A DNA stretch of 64,000 nucleotides, from NCBI RefSeq assembly GCF_949628215.1, contig NC_134280.1, positions 49,378,621 through 49,442,620 on the forward strand, written 5' to 3'. A model generated the notes under the pieces. That model was not told where the DNA came from and searched no databases. It was given only the letters and a program-made list of their open reading frames with translations. Position numbers and translations under genes: made by a program. The stretch is from Phalacrocorax aristotelis. Its lineage: Eukaryota; Chordata; Aves; Suliformes; Phalacrocoracidae. Below, piece by piece: positions 37,812 through 50,300 of the stretch; within the stretch, counting starts at the first letter, position 1, and every line of letters starts with the position of its first letter.

Positions 37812-37920
37812 TACCATTTGATCTTGGACAAGTTCCTTCACTTCTTGTTGTATAAGTTCTCTTTTTCTATAATGACAGGATAAGAATATCCTCCTTCCTT
37901 TGTGAAGTCCTTTGATATCC
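37812..37920 (+). repeat. MIR-like SINE fragment
   Basis: 'tgatcttggacaagttcctt' is close to the MIR segment reading 'tgaccttgggcaagtcactt'. It is followed at the expected distance by a 'tctataatgacaggataaga' block and 'gaagtcctttga'. Recognised by eye. Confidence 0.38.
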
Positions 37921-38794
37921 AAGGAGGAAAAACATCATATAGAAGTTACAGATAACTTGCTTTATCAGCATCACAGACATCCTCCTCTTGGACAAAGTCT
38001 CTCATTTGTACAAATAACATCATTGTTGAATAACTCTCTGGTGTCACACCAAAATGTATCTGCTTTCTCTGTACAGAAAGAAGAGTTGTGTTCCTTCATC
38101 CAAGGACTTATTAAACTTCTCAATGTGTGTCCTGGCAAGGCATCGTGAAGAGGTGGGTACAAAGGTAAATGAGAATAATGACGAACTTTTTCTTTGGCTT
38201 CTGTCTCAGTGGATTTGTGTTCCCCGACTTTCAGCAATTTCCAAGTAAAAAAAAAAAAAAAAGCTGTTTATGGTTTTCACAATTTCATCCAAGTTTCCTC
38301 AGAACTGGGGCCAGGTACATTCCAGATGAAGGGATCCTTTTTACCAAACTGCTGGGTTTCAAGTGTGTAACATTCATTCCATGCAATTTTGTGTTTCAGC
38401 TGAGCACATTTCACACAGCTCTGTTCAGGACTAGGGTTCTCATCTTGTGCCAGCTCCTAGAGGATAACATAGTGCCAGTGCTTTCAGCTTCACTTGCCTG
38501 CCTATTCTGTACACACATGAACAGCTTCTGTCTGTATTAAGTGTTGGTAGAGTACTGCTCAAGGCACAATGGAAATCTCTGTGACATTATTTCCTAATGC
38601 AACCCTGATATATACTGCATGGAGGTAGAACTCAATATTTTAAAAATAATAGTCAGTGGGATCAGAGGTTTTATTGTTCATATGAACATCTTCTGATGAC
38701 TGAAAGGTTTTTGTTTTTCACTACGTCAGCTATGTGCCTCTTGTATCTGGAAGGCAGCCTACAGACCCAGAGCAGGAGAAATCAGCAAATTCTT

Positions 38795-39494
38795 AGAATC
38801 ATAGAATCATTTAGGTTGGAAAAGACGCTAAAGATCATCGAGTCCAACCATAAACCTAACATTGCCAAGTCCACCACTAAACCGTGTCCCTAAGCACCAC
38901 GTCTACATATTTTTTAATACCTCCAGGCAGCCTGTTCCAATGCTTGACAGCCGTTTTGGTGAAGAAATTTTTCCTAATATCCAATCTAAATCTCCCCTGA
39001 TGCAGCTTGAAGCAGTTTCCGCTTTTTCTCTGACTAGTGACCTGGGAGAAGAGACCAACACCCACCTCACTACAACCTCCTTTCGGGTAGTTGTAGAGAG
39101 AGATAAGGTCTCCCCTCAGCCTCCTTTTCTTCAGACTAAACAACCCCAGTTCCCTCAGCCACTCCTCATAAAACTTGTGCTCTAGACCCTTCACCACCTT
39201 CGTTGCTCTTCTTTGGACACGCTCCAGCACCTCAATGTCTTTCTTGTACTAAGGGGCCCAAAACCGAGTATAGGGGCATGATCACTTCCCTGCTCCTGCT
39301 GGCCACACTATTCCTGATACAAGCCAGGATGCTGTTGGCCTTCTTGGCCACCTGGGCACACTGCTGGCTCATGTTCAGCCAGCTGTTGACCAACACCCCC
39401 AGGTCCTTTTCCACCGGGCAGCTTTCCAGCCACTCTTCCCCAAGTCTGTAGCATTGCATGGGGTTGTTGTGACCAAAGTGCAGGACCCAGCACT
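38795..39494 (-). mobile_element. CR1 LINE, 5'-truncated, with internal deletions
   Basis: Minus-strand CR1 copy with its 3' terminal octamer region at 38,795-38,810. Recognisable reverse transcriptase C-terminal blocks are [56 protein letters not shown] and VGLFSQVTS. Compared with the copy at 23.0 kb, about 40 bases are missing near 39,262-39,266, which removes the end of the 'LVRPHLE' block. About 25-30 bases are missing near 38,921-38,927, which removes most of the 'REVVESPSL' region. The copy is non-functional. Confidence 0.95.
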
Positions 39495-42400
39495 GAGCTT
39501 TGCTGGCTCTTGTGCTGCAGTGAATGGGCTGTTATCTGTGTCAGAGCTCAAAACTGGTGGCCATGGACTGTCAGGTCAGCCTGGGCCATGGCATCCTGGT
39601 AAGAGTTGAGCTGAGCTTATTTAAGTTAAATTCAGCTCTTTTCCCAGCTCTTGGAGATTATCTCAAGAAAGGGAGAAATGGGTCCATGTCTTTCCTTTTC
39701 TAGCTACAAAGAAAGCCTGAAAGTTTTTATTTTATAGATATTTTGAGATACCTTTTCAGCAGGTACTTTGTACATGAAAAATTCAGATCTTGTCTCTACT
39801 GTAGTTCCTGACAGACTCTCTGGACAGCTTGAGAACTAACAGGATTATGATGTCTATGACAAAGGCATAGCATGAATAGCTGAGACAGAAACTAAATTTT
39901 ATCTAGACTGTTTAAAATGCTGGGTTTTGTTAGTACATGTTTAATGCAACCTGGAGCAAAAAAATATCCATTTGCTAAAGATTCAGCTCAGTCTGCTCTA
40001 TACATCCAATATCACAGATGTCCATGCAGTTTCACAAGTAAAAGCAGTAAAGATGAGCTTTGACCTTTCTGATGCTTCAAAGGTGAAAAAAAGAGAAGAG
40101 AATGAAGACTTTGAGAAGGAGAAAAAGTCCCACTTTTCAGGCCTTTTTTATCTGTGTCAAAAAGGAACAAGACAAGCACAGACTCAACTTGCACCTCCTT
40201 TTGCCTTTTTACCTTTCTGCTTCTCCTTATACCTCAGGAAATGTCAGAAAAGAGCTGCAGTCAAGGCAAAAGTTTCTGACTGGAGAGTCACCAAGTGGCA
40301 AGCAGCCCAGCTGCGTGTCTTCCCCTCAGCCTTGAGAAGACAACCTTGCAACTGATTCTGGGCTTGAAACATCCCAGAATGTTTAAAGTAATGAAATAAA
40401 ATCAGAACAGGGGTTGCTCAGACAGCAGGGTTTTCTGGGAGCACCAAAAGTCCTGAACAAAGGTGCATTATCCAGATAACAATTTCTACCAATTGCTTTG
40501 CATATATCGTACAAAATGACACAATGGAAAAGCTTTGCAAGATGTTGCCTTATGGTGTTTTATCAGGGTGGGAACTAGTCAGACCTCTGCCTTACATCCT
40601 CCAGAAATCAGCAATACTGTGGAAAATTAATTCAGGGAATACAAGAAATGGAGAGTGCCTTCTGCTCAGGGAAGCAGAATCCTGCAGATTTTATCCACAG
40701 TTCTGTTACAGAATGGCACAGAAGAGCCGAACGCTTCATCCGGGTTCCTGAAGCCAAGCTTTTCAGCTATTTGCATTTGATTTTTCTATGTTGTTTTTTG
40801 TTTGTGTTTTTTTTTTTTTTTTTTTTTACTTGCCACTCAAAGATTTAACCAGCAGAAGGGTGGGCACTGGCAGCAGTAACAGAAGCCAATGGGAGTCCGC
40901 TCTGGTACTGTTAGAGGAAACAACATAATTTAAAAGAATAGAAACAAAAACCTGTTTAAGCATCTCATTTTAGTCCTTGGAAACAAATACACTCCTGAGC
41001 TTAATCTGTCAGTCCATCTGTCTCAGCCCCTCAAATAAAAAAAGAGATATAGTCAGAGCTGTGAGAAAGCATTCATTAATTGTTATGGGACACAACGGTA
41101 GGATACTTATTTGAGTATGCTTAGAAGATAGATATTTGCAGTCAACAACCATAAATCCACTATTGCCATAAAGAGGTTAATTACCTTCATGTCTGCTTTC
41201 AGTCAAAATCCAGTCAGGAGATGTATACAGTTATCCCACAGAGATGCTGATATCAAGCACATTCATTAAGGTACAGATTACTATGACTACGGCATTCAGT
41301 GTAAGGTCACGAATGCAGACTGACACATGTATGCCAGCAGGAGGATGTGGAAGGAAGCATAATGCATGGGCAAGTGGTCAGAAGAGAATGGAAGATAACA
41401 CCTGGTCCATTGTAGAGATGTTTAAGTCCCCAAGAAAGTCAAGCAACCCATATTTTAATGAAGAATGATCAGGCTCCTGCCTGGATAGAAAAGAAATTTG
41501 TTTCGGGGAGAGGGATCACACCTGCCCACATCCCCTGGAAGGCTTCAAGGGGAAACCAGGCTTGGGAGCTGTCACGATCTGACCAGCTGAGTCCTCCTGC
41601 AGGTTAAGGCTAAGGTGAAAGGCATATGTACAGAGACCACCCCTGCCAGGTGAGCATGGGTAAAGGCTGCAAAGAACTGCTGGAAGAAAGGCAGAGAGAA
41701 AGGGAGAAAGAGTGTAAAAGGGAGTCCCTCCCTACTGAATCTCAAATGTATTTTTCCTTCCATTGCTTCACCTTTTATACATTTTATAACAACTTTATCT
41801 ATTTTGGATCTCATTAATAAGTACTTTTATTTGTAGCTGATCTTATCCTGGCTTGAACTAAGAGCAATTTCAAGGCAAATAGATCATAACAAGGCACTTT
41901 TCACCCAAGGCTATGCCAACTTATAGTGGGATGCTAGGGACACTTCAGTGGGTTCCCTTGCTTCTAATGCATTCTCCACACTGTGCCCCAGAGGATCCAT
42001 ACAAGCCAGTTCACAGAGAGAGGAAATAGCTCTTGTTATACCAAATGATGTGGCTGGGAAAAACTGACAAGCTTCTGGGCTCACTCATGCTTGTGTGCTT
42101 GAAAGCATGTCTTTTTTTCCAGCTGTATCACTTGGCTTAATCAATAACTTTCCTCCTCCTGTGAACTGTGCCATGTTATTAGCCATGTGATTTTAATCAT
42201 ATCTTTTCTCTATATTACACAAGGATAGTATGTTTCAAGAGACTGAGTTAGGACAGAAAAATCAAAGGATAAGAAGAAACAGCAGCTAATCCGTTATGCC
42301 AGGAATATAAGGTAATTACACTTCTGGAGACATCTGAAAACTTTGTAGGCCTCACATTTGATAGGTCCATTTAAACCAGATTATGATCTTGATATGACAG

Positions 42401-45247
42401 TTCTTCCCCTCATAATAGTGCAACAACTGTGGCTGGTGAACATGTTTCATCTATCCCCATTCAAGAAAGCATTTAAGGACCCATCTAACTGTGAATGTTA
42501 TCCTTATGAAGAAAAGCATCTGTTTGAGAGCTTTTTTGCCTGTGTATGCTCCACCATAGGATAGGGTTGCCTGTTTCTGGTGCAGTTCCCCATACCAGCC
42601 AGCCACCAGGTCATGACTGGGCCTCCCCATAAGGTGCTGTCTCTTCCTGCTTGTCTGAGGGCACCATCTGTAGAGATGCTGGATTGCCCTCTTCAGCAGG
42701 CTGCTGCAGTGCCCAAACTGCCCTTATGGAAGTGTCACTGTGGTAGCTTTGCTCCTGCCATCCTGTGGCACACAGGAATAGAAGCATCTCTTCCTGGAAT
42801 TTCTGCCTGGATGGTGTTTGGGATAATATTGTAACTCCCATGGCAGGGAAAGTAATCACTCTGGATGTGAAATCTTGCAGAATACAATAATTTACTTAAA
42901 CAAAAGCAAAAGAACAAAAAAAAGTGATGGACAATGTAGTGAAAAATGCCTGTATCTTAGTTTTCTCTGACGGGCATTTGACTTGACCAATGAGTGAAAA
43001 TTACTTCATTCTTCAGTCACAGTGTTTCTCTCTCTCACTCTTGTCTTCCTTGCTATAGAACAGCTTGCTTTGACTGCCTATTCCCACACATTAGGAGAAG
43101 ACCTTCTGCTGTGAAAACATTTCTTTGATCCTATCACCTGCTAACATTTCCTCTCCTTTGTGAATTCTTCAGTTTTCTACAGCCCATCACAAACATCTGC
43201 CCCTTTTGCTTTGATGTTAGGCATCTTCCACTTTCCACTTCCCCTTTCTCTCTTGCAGATAAGTTGGCAGAGCTAAGGAACACTTGTAGCCAGCCCATCC
43301 TCTCCAAGTGTTTCCCTTAAGTAGGCTGTCAGTAAGGTTTAATGACTGACACCTTCCCTTTCTGGCAGGCACTTGCTGAGACGCAACAGGCCCACTTGCC
43401 ATGGCAGAGCAGTTCTGGAAGCCAGGCTTTATGCTTGGAACCAGGGCATCTGCTCCAAAGCAGAATTTGTGCCTTGAATAAAGGTACTTGCAAAATGTGC
43501 TATGGAGTTTGTCGTCACAATGGCACAGCACCTATTTAATACTGTGTTTCATAAATTAAAAGTTATTTACACAACAGGTAAGATGGGTAAATCATAGGCA
43601 ATTTGCAATGCTGAAAGAATCTCTCCAGTAGTGTGTTTCCGAGGCTGCACCCCAGACCAAATAACTGTCTGGCAATTAATACTCAGAACACCCGTGTGTT
43701 AGTTTCTAAAGAGTCGAAAGAGGGTAAAAAGGTAAATGTCTTTCATGGGAATCCCACTATCTAGAGATTACTCTTCCATAAATATATTCCTTATTCTAGG
43801 GAACTACAAAGAGTGAAAGGAACAATGATGCATTTCTGTGAAGGCTGAAATTAGATGTTCACTGTCTGTGATCTCCAGGGAGTTCATATTTATTTTGTTG
43901 AACATTTTACTAACTCTGGGAAAATATTCTCTTTTCCTGAAGATTTGCCCTTTGTCATGTTGCCAAAGCTCTACAGAATAATGAATCATTCTTTAGTGAC
44001 AGAAGTGCTATTATTTCGCATTTGTAATGTAAGCAAATTTTTTTGTTGCAAAAATTTCAGATACATGAAGTGATGTTGTGATGGGACCTAATGCCTGAAT
44101 ATTTGAGGATATGGGAAAAAAGTGCATGAAGCAGTAAAAAAAAAAATCATAATTCCTGTGGTAGAATTAGGCAATGCTCACACTGATCGCTCATACCAAT
44201 GGGGCTGTATGTACACTTGACAGTGAGATCCACATCGTAAATAATAGGGAATTGTGCAGGTGAAGACAGGAGTTCAGCAGGAACCATCGAAGGCTGCAGC
44301 AGATGAAGACAATGGTAGCTGTGCTAGCACTGTGAAGAGCTCTTGGCTCAGAATAGCAATGGGCATTGCAAGACAGAAATCCAGTGAATTTACATGATGG
44401 TAAAGCGGCAGGTAGAGGGTAGCTGGTTGCCATAGCTCAGTTAGATTTCCCTGCAGCCCCTTCTGAGGTGCCTTATAGAAGGTCAGAAATAAATTTAAAC
44501 TATCATGGCTGAGAAACAAAGTATATGGGTCAAAACTCTGAGAGACAGGAAGAAAGAGTAGGAACAAATTTTTTTTTTTTTCCTCATACGTGACAACTTA
44601 AGTGTAGCGAGGTGTCTAACATGGATGTAAATTCATATGTCATTTAAAACACATATTAAAGAGGGGTGAGCTGAGACCTAGCAACTGTGGCAGATAGCAT
44701 GAGGTTGAGTTGATCAGTCCAGACCAAGGAATGTCTATCAGGAACTTGCAAAGGGTCCAAGCATAGTCTAAGCAAGGGTCTAGGGAAACATACAACATGA
44801 CAAGCAGAGTTCAATACAAGCATCAGAAGAGTAAGTTACCTCTGCACTTCTCAGTTATAGGTTAGTTATATCAGCTCAGACAAGTGAGCTGGGTGGGTCC
44901 TGCTCTGGGCAGGCCAAAGAGGTGGTGGCTGCAGCGGCAGCTGTAGCCCAGCAAACATGGACAGAAGAGAGCATGATCAAGAGAAAGATGAGATGCTTTG
45001 ATCTAATCAGCAGGATGGCCCCTGGGGGATACTCACGTCATCCCACTCACTGCATTTCAAATGGATGCTGTGGGACTAGAGAATGGAGAGGAAAAAGGGA
45101 GAGGCAGAGAAAAAACATTAAACTGGTCTCTTGGTAGCAATTAAAAAAAAAAAAAAGAGAATTACCTTATAAAAAAATAGTAACCTGCTGAATCAAGAAA
45201 ATGTTAGAGAGGTACGGTTTAGGCGTTTGCCTTGGTTTTTAGGAGGC
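39495..45247. other. Gene-poor interval, no supported feature
   Basis: No exon, repeat family or RNA gene could be supported. Open frames are below about 130 codons with no domain. A T21 run is at 40,807-40,827 in a T-rich context; it could be an old poly(A) tail read on the other strand, but no attached element was recognised. Confidence 0.6.
40807..40827. repeat. Homopolymer T run, 21 bases
   Basis: Twenty-one consecutive T residues inside a longer T-rich stretch that begins near 40,780. Confidence 0.9.
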
Positions 45248-45796
45248 TGTTGTGGTTTAGCCGGCAGCTCAGCCCCACACAGCCGCTCGCTCACTCCCCA
45301 CCGGCAGGATGGGGGAGAGAATCAGAAGGGTAAAGCTCGTGGGTTAAGAACAGCTTAATAATTAAAATAAAACAATAATAACAGCACTGGAATGGAAAGG
45401 AGAATAACGAGAGAGACGAAACCCGGGGCAGAGGAAGGAACCACCAAAACCAACCGCACGTGACGCAGCCGCTCGCCGACCCGCCGCCGCCAGTCCCCGA
45501 GCCGCGACCGCCCCCCCGCGCGCCTCCGGCCCCCGCTAATGTCCCGCTCCCGGCGCCCCACGGTAGGGAACGAACATCCCATTGGCCGGCCGGGGGCAGC
45601 TGTCTCGGCTGTGGCCCCGCCCCCCGGCCTCCTGCCCTCGTGGCAGAGCGGGAAGCTGGGAAGGCCCCTGGCTGCTACAGGCGCTCCTTAGCGACACTGA
45701 GCCGCTCCTTAACAGCAACGGAAGCATCTCTGTGCCCCTGGCACTGTACCAGCTACAGTGAAGGGGATTAACTCCATCCCGGCCAAAACCAACACA
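45248..45796 (-). mobile_element. Solo LTR of an avian endogenous retrovirus
   Basis: On the minus strand the element starts TGTGTTGGTTTTGG (at 45,796) and ends AACCACAACA (at 45,248), giving the 5'-TG...CA-3' ends of an LTR. Internal blocks match a family common in neoavian genomes: 'gggatggagttaatcccctt' near the start, a CCAAT box (45,591-45,595 on the opposite strand), and 'cacgagctttaccc' then 'gattctctcccccat' near the end. Length is about 549 bases. No internal gag/pol/env or primer-binding site adjoins it, so it is a solo LTR. Flanking 5-mers (gaggc and gaatc) match at only three of five bases, so a target-site duplication is not clear. The middle (about 45,440-45,620) is extremely CpG-rich. 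Confidence 0.85.
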
Positions 45797-48700
45797 GAAT
45801 CAAAGGGTAATTTAATGAAACAAATGATTCTTGGTGAAACATGTAGTTACACAATTGATCACTTCCACTGCATGCCTCTGGGACCAAAATCTTAGCAAGT
45901 TTAAAAGGGATATTAGACATGTATGTAGATAGCAAGAGGTAAGGAGTATAATTGCTAAACCATAAACACTTCAGGAGTTGAGTTAGTCTTCATTAGTGGA
46001 GAACAGGATAGAACTGTAAGCTGGAACAGGTTATCCCAGTAAGTTTCCTGCCTATATCTGTTGAAATATATGGTCTTGGTCATTTCTGGAGGCTGAACAC
46101 TATACAAAGAGGCTACTTAATCTTGTCTGGCCTGACTGTTTTTATGTGACTATTCCAGCATACCTATGAACCCTAGGCCTGAAAGAAAAGGAGGGATTGA
46201 GGAGTGAGGCTTTTTGGCAGAGCAGTTCATAGTCCAATAATGAAATAGCAAGGGATACTTCAGGTCAGTACTGAAGTGCACTGCAAGAGCCATCCAATAA
46301 TAGAAGTCATCCATTTTCCCTCAGGCACAAATATTTTGAAAGGAAAAATTTGGACAGGCTCGGAAATGCTGGCTGGCTCATCGTTCTGATGAGATTTCCA
46401 TAGAGAAGTTACAGTGTTTGCAAGGTTGCCAATTTTTAAGCAATCCTCTCTCAGCCAATTTCTTTATTTCCCTCCCCACACTACCAAACATGATTAGATC
46501 ATATTATGAATGTGTTGCCTGCCAAATTTCATCTCCAGTTAATCATACTGAGCACAGTGACCTCATAAAAGAATCTTAAACTGATTAACCTGTTTACTCT
46601 GTGCCTGTGTACAGAGGAAAATTAAAAGGTCTCACCAACTTAGTTTGGAGTACTATTTACTAAGGGTTCCTGATTAATGTTTTCCTCCTCTTTTTGCAGC
46701 TGATACGTAATACTTCAAAGGGAAAGGCTGTAAAAGAAAGCAGTCGTTCCACCTGCGTTGTGATCATGTGGAGGAAGGGGACTGCAGATCTCTGTTGTCT
46801 GCATCTTATTGTTCTCATTTATTTGTTTACATTGTGGCCCATGTGGCTTCTTTCAGTTGAGAAAATCGTAAAACATTTAAAGCAGCTCAACTGTGCTGGC
46901 CAGTAAGGCTTTACTCTGCTAAAACAGCAGAGGAGTGCTGGCACTGAAGGCCAGATCCTCACATGGTACTCATCTGCCACCCTTCTGGCATCTGTACTGT
47001 GCAGAGGCAGACAATATTTTGCTTTATGACAAATAGCAACCTGAACCAGTGCAATCTGTCCCATGAGGCACAGGTTTGCAGATTAAGTCAATATTGCATT
47101 TTACTTTTTTATATGGCATGCAGTCCTCTCATAAATTCACCAGATTAGGATTGGGTTCACCTTATCTAACATCAGTCACCCTCAATGTCAGTGTTTACAT
47201 CAAAGATATTAATCTAAAAACCCTTTCTAGTGCATGGAGAAGAACAGAAAACTCATCTTAATGCTGATTTTTAAAAGAGTGCTAATAAATCACATACCAG
47301 AAGTTTCTAGTTCTCTCCATTTATAATGAAGGGCACCTAAAGCCCTAACTCAGATATCTACGTACAATCATCTAACATTTGGTGAGATGGATGCTATCCT
47401 CATGTCTGAAATGGAAGGCCCATTAAAGAGTACAAAATGCTAGAGGCCAGGACTGAGACATGTCGGTTGAATTATCTTAGATCAGGAGCAGATGATGAGG
47501 CAGGAGAACCATTTTTCACTGATTGACCCCCATTCAAAGAGCAGAGATGCCATGTATTATGAAAAGGAAAGTGATTGCTGTCCACCTTAGTTATGCATTG
47601 TAATATTTCACCTTAGGCAACAATCCCATCAAGTGGGTCATTGAATTGCTATTGTAGGCTTCTGCCTAAGATCTCTTACTCATAATGACATGTGTGACAG
47701 TTGTATGTTTAGAGCAGAGAGATAAAAGCTGCACATGAAAACTAATTAAACACTTCAAGGTGCTGGTATTGGCTTCAGCCTTGAGATACTGCTCTTACAA
47801 GCTCAATGTCTAAAAGCCAATGCTTACTAGGTGACTCAGGAAAGATGCATAGATAATAAATTTTAACACACCAAAACATTTGGGAAACACACCTGAGGAC
47901 ATCAACAACAGAAGAATTTCCCTCAGAGATCAAATAGCTGGATGTACTCAGTTGTGCTTGTCTTTGAGAGTGGCTACTTCTGAAGGCATAGAAAAGCCAA
48001 CTTTGGATAGTTACAACATAAACAGTCCATACAGGAAATTTCTTCTTAATGTTTGTTTGGATAGTGTTTGGGAAAATCCTTGTTCATGAGCAATATTACA
48101 TTTAATTTACAATTTTGCCTGTAGTCATATGGATCTAGATCATAAAATTATTTGAAGTGGCACACTCATATTAACTACGCCTATATTGCCTGCAGAGGAT
48201 GGTGCCATGGCTGCCCCAGGAGATGAATTGCCTATCTGCCATAGGGTGAGCTTTCAGGCATGGCCTGAGGTACAACTGGAACACCATTTCCGTCATCTAT
48301 AGGATCGTGTATGCCCAGGCCAGCCAAGAGTTAAGTCAAGACAGGCAGGAAAGGAAACAAACCAGGCTCATAAACACTCCAGAGGTTTGTTTCAACATAG
48401 CATAGATAATGGCCTTCAATTTCAGACAAATTTGTTATCAGCTAATCATCAGGATCCTTATGGGCCTGCTCTGAAGGCCCCTGAACTCAGTGATAGCCTT
48501 TCCATTCACTTTGGAATGAAAATGGCTTTGGATGAAGCTGTTTTGGATTAAAAATACATGAAGAGAAGCCTAAGGTCTCAAGGAGCCAACACTAGATACC
48601 AGAAGTTTAAAGCTATGCTGTCATGAGGCACATGCTCTCATTGTGGTTTGAAGTTAGAGATATAATAACAAGGATGATAAATGTGGATTTTCTAACAGAG

Positions 48701-50007
48701 TGCAATGGAATAGACTACTCCTTTCTTTTGCTGCTTGAATTTGTAAGATCGAAGTCCTGCTGGAGAAAACAAGAATTGCTATTATTTCTCTTCTACTCCT
48801 TTTTGTTGCTCCTTTTCTATGAAGAAATGTTCAAAGTAATAAAAATCAATACCGTCTGTCAGCTTGCACACCACTGAATGCTAACAGTCACGGGGAGCAG
48901 CAGCAGTGTGGTAAAATCTTTCACTTTGCTTCAGCTGAGTTTTCAACCTTTAAAGGGAAGCAGCAGTGTTGATTTCTAATCCTGGAGGCTGCTACATAAA
49001 TATTTACTAAAAACTCTGATACACCTATTAACAAGGAATGTTGAAGGCTGTCTTATTTAGAAACTCCCGTCAATTTTTCAATATCTCTGAAGTAGTGGTC
49101 TGGTGCTGGTCTGTTGGTAATGCCAGTGGGAAATCTGGTCTGATGGAATCTATTTCATTCTACTTGTACAAAGCAGGCAGCACACTGCAAAATGAGAGCC
49201 TTATTCCTGTTTGCTGCTGAGGGCAGCAACAGCAGTAATGCTAGCAATGCTTCACACCTCTGGAGGTGTGGGAAGTCCATCCAGACCAGGACTTGGGCAG
49301 AAAGTTTTCCCTGTGACCCCTGATGTTGTCACTTCTCCCAGTTTCACATTATCCACTAAGACTTTTAGGCTTAAAAAACTTAAAAGCGTGTCTTTCAGCC
49401 CCACTGAATTCAGTGGGATTACTGATTTAACCAAAGTTAAGCACGTGCTTAAGTCTTTGCTAAGTCAGAGCTTAAAATACCATTGTGATCAGTACTGTGT
49501 AGTATCTTCATGGATATTTTAAACAGAGGTCCTATGAGCTATAAAAGTCTTCCATTAACTTGAATTAACTTTTTAGCTCATGTTTTTTTTGGGTATAGAG
49601 TCTTTTTCCTTGATTAACAGCTTATAAATCTTCTAAATCTCCCCATCTTATGTAACTACAAGTAAGAGAATATGAATTTTTTTTGTGGCATTAGATACAC
49701 AGAAGGGGATTTCCTGATACAAACGTATCTTACTACTCACTGAGCATGCATTCCTGAAAAGTGCAACAAATAGTGACTTGACAGATAGCAAAATAATTAA
49801 TTCCCATAGGAATTAATGTAAGGGCAGTGGGTGGGATCTATGCTTTAGAATTACACGCATTTTAAATACTGTGGGACAGTATGTTACGACATAGGATCTT
49901 TCTGATTCATATCCCAGTATCACTGCCTAAAAAATAATAAAGAAAAACTATTAGGAAATATTTTCCATTATTTTTTTCCAAGTTTTTAAGTGAAATATCA
50001 ATAGCAG
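45797..50007. other. Gene-poor interval, no supported feature
   Basis: AT-rich DNA. A 9-base inverted repeat is present at 49,796-49,817. No exon or repeat family was recognised, and open frames do not exceed about 105 codons. Confidence 0.6.
49796..49817. repeat. Perfect 9-base inverted repeat, 4-base spacer
   Basis: ATTAATTCC (49,796-49,804) and GGAATTAAT (49,809-49,817) are exact complements around CATA. Each arm contains a TAAT homeodomain core. Confidence 0.8.
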
Positions 50008-50300
50008 TCTGGCATGTAGTGATAGAACAAGTGGTAATGGCTTTAAAGTGAAAGAGAGTAGATTTAGATTAGGTATAAGGGAGAAATTCTTCACTATGAA
50101 GGTGGTGAGACACTGGAACAGGGTGCCCAGAGAAGCTGCGGATGCCTCATCCCTGGAAGTGTTCAAGGCCAGGCTGGATGGGGCTTTGAGCAACCTGGTC
50201 TAGTAGAAGGCTTCCCTGCCCATGGCAGAGGATTTGGAATGAGGTGATCTTTAGGGTCCCTTCTAACCCAAACCATTCTATGAATCTATTCTGTTCTATG
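50008..50300 (+). mobile_element. CR1 LINE 3' fragment (plus strand)
   Basis: A short 3' piece of CR1. The frame reads RFRLGIREKFFTMKVVRH followed by WNRVPREAADASSLEVF and KARLDGALSNLV, then two consecutive TAG stops. This is the C-terminus of the CR1 second ORF. It is followed by the 3'UTR block ('ttagggtcccttctaaccca') and the terminal ATTCTATGA-type repeats at about 50,275-50,300. The retained coding part has no stop or frameshift. It belongs to a different CR1 subfamily from the copies at 23.0 and 38.8 kb, judging by the 'gaggtgatcttta' 3'UTR. Confidence 0.93.

Larger units (their letters stand above)
23876..38794. other. Gene-poor interval between CR1 copies
   Basis: I see no exon on either strand. 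Open frames are under 125 codons and lack domains. Composition is mostly AT-rich with a modestly GC-rich patch at 25.3-25.7 kb. It contains a 12-base hairpin (25,545-25,582), degenerate short tandem repeats (33.3 and 33.6 kb), an AT-rich block with a 22-base palindrome (34.8-35.1 kb), and three MIR-like fossils (30.9, 35.3 and 37.8 kb). A15 and A16 runs lie at 34,453 and 38,247. Confidence 0.65.

Noticed and set aside
45355-45771. Open frames on both strands in the LTR
   Set aside because: They come from the CpG-rich LTR core and do not resemble retroviral proteins.
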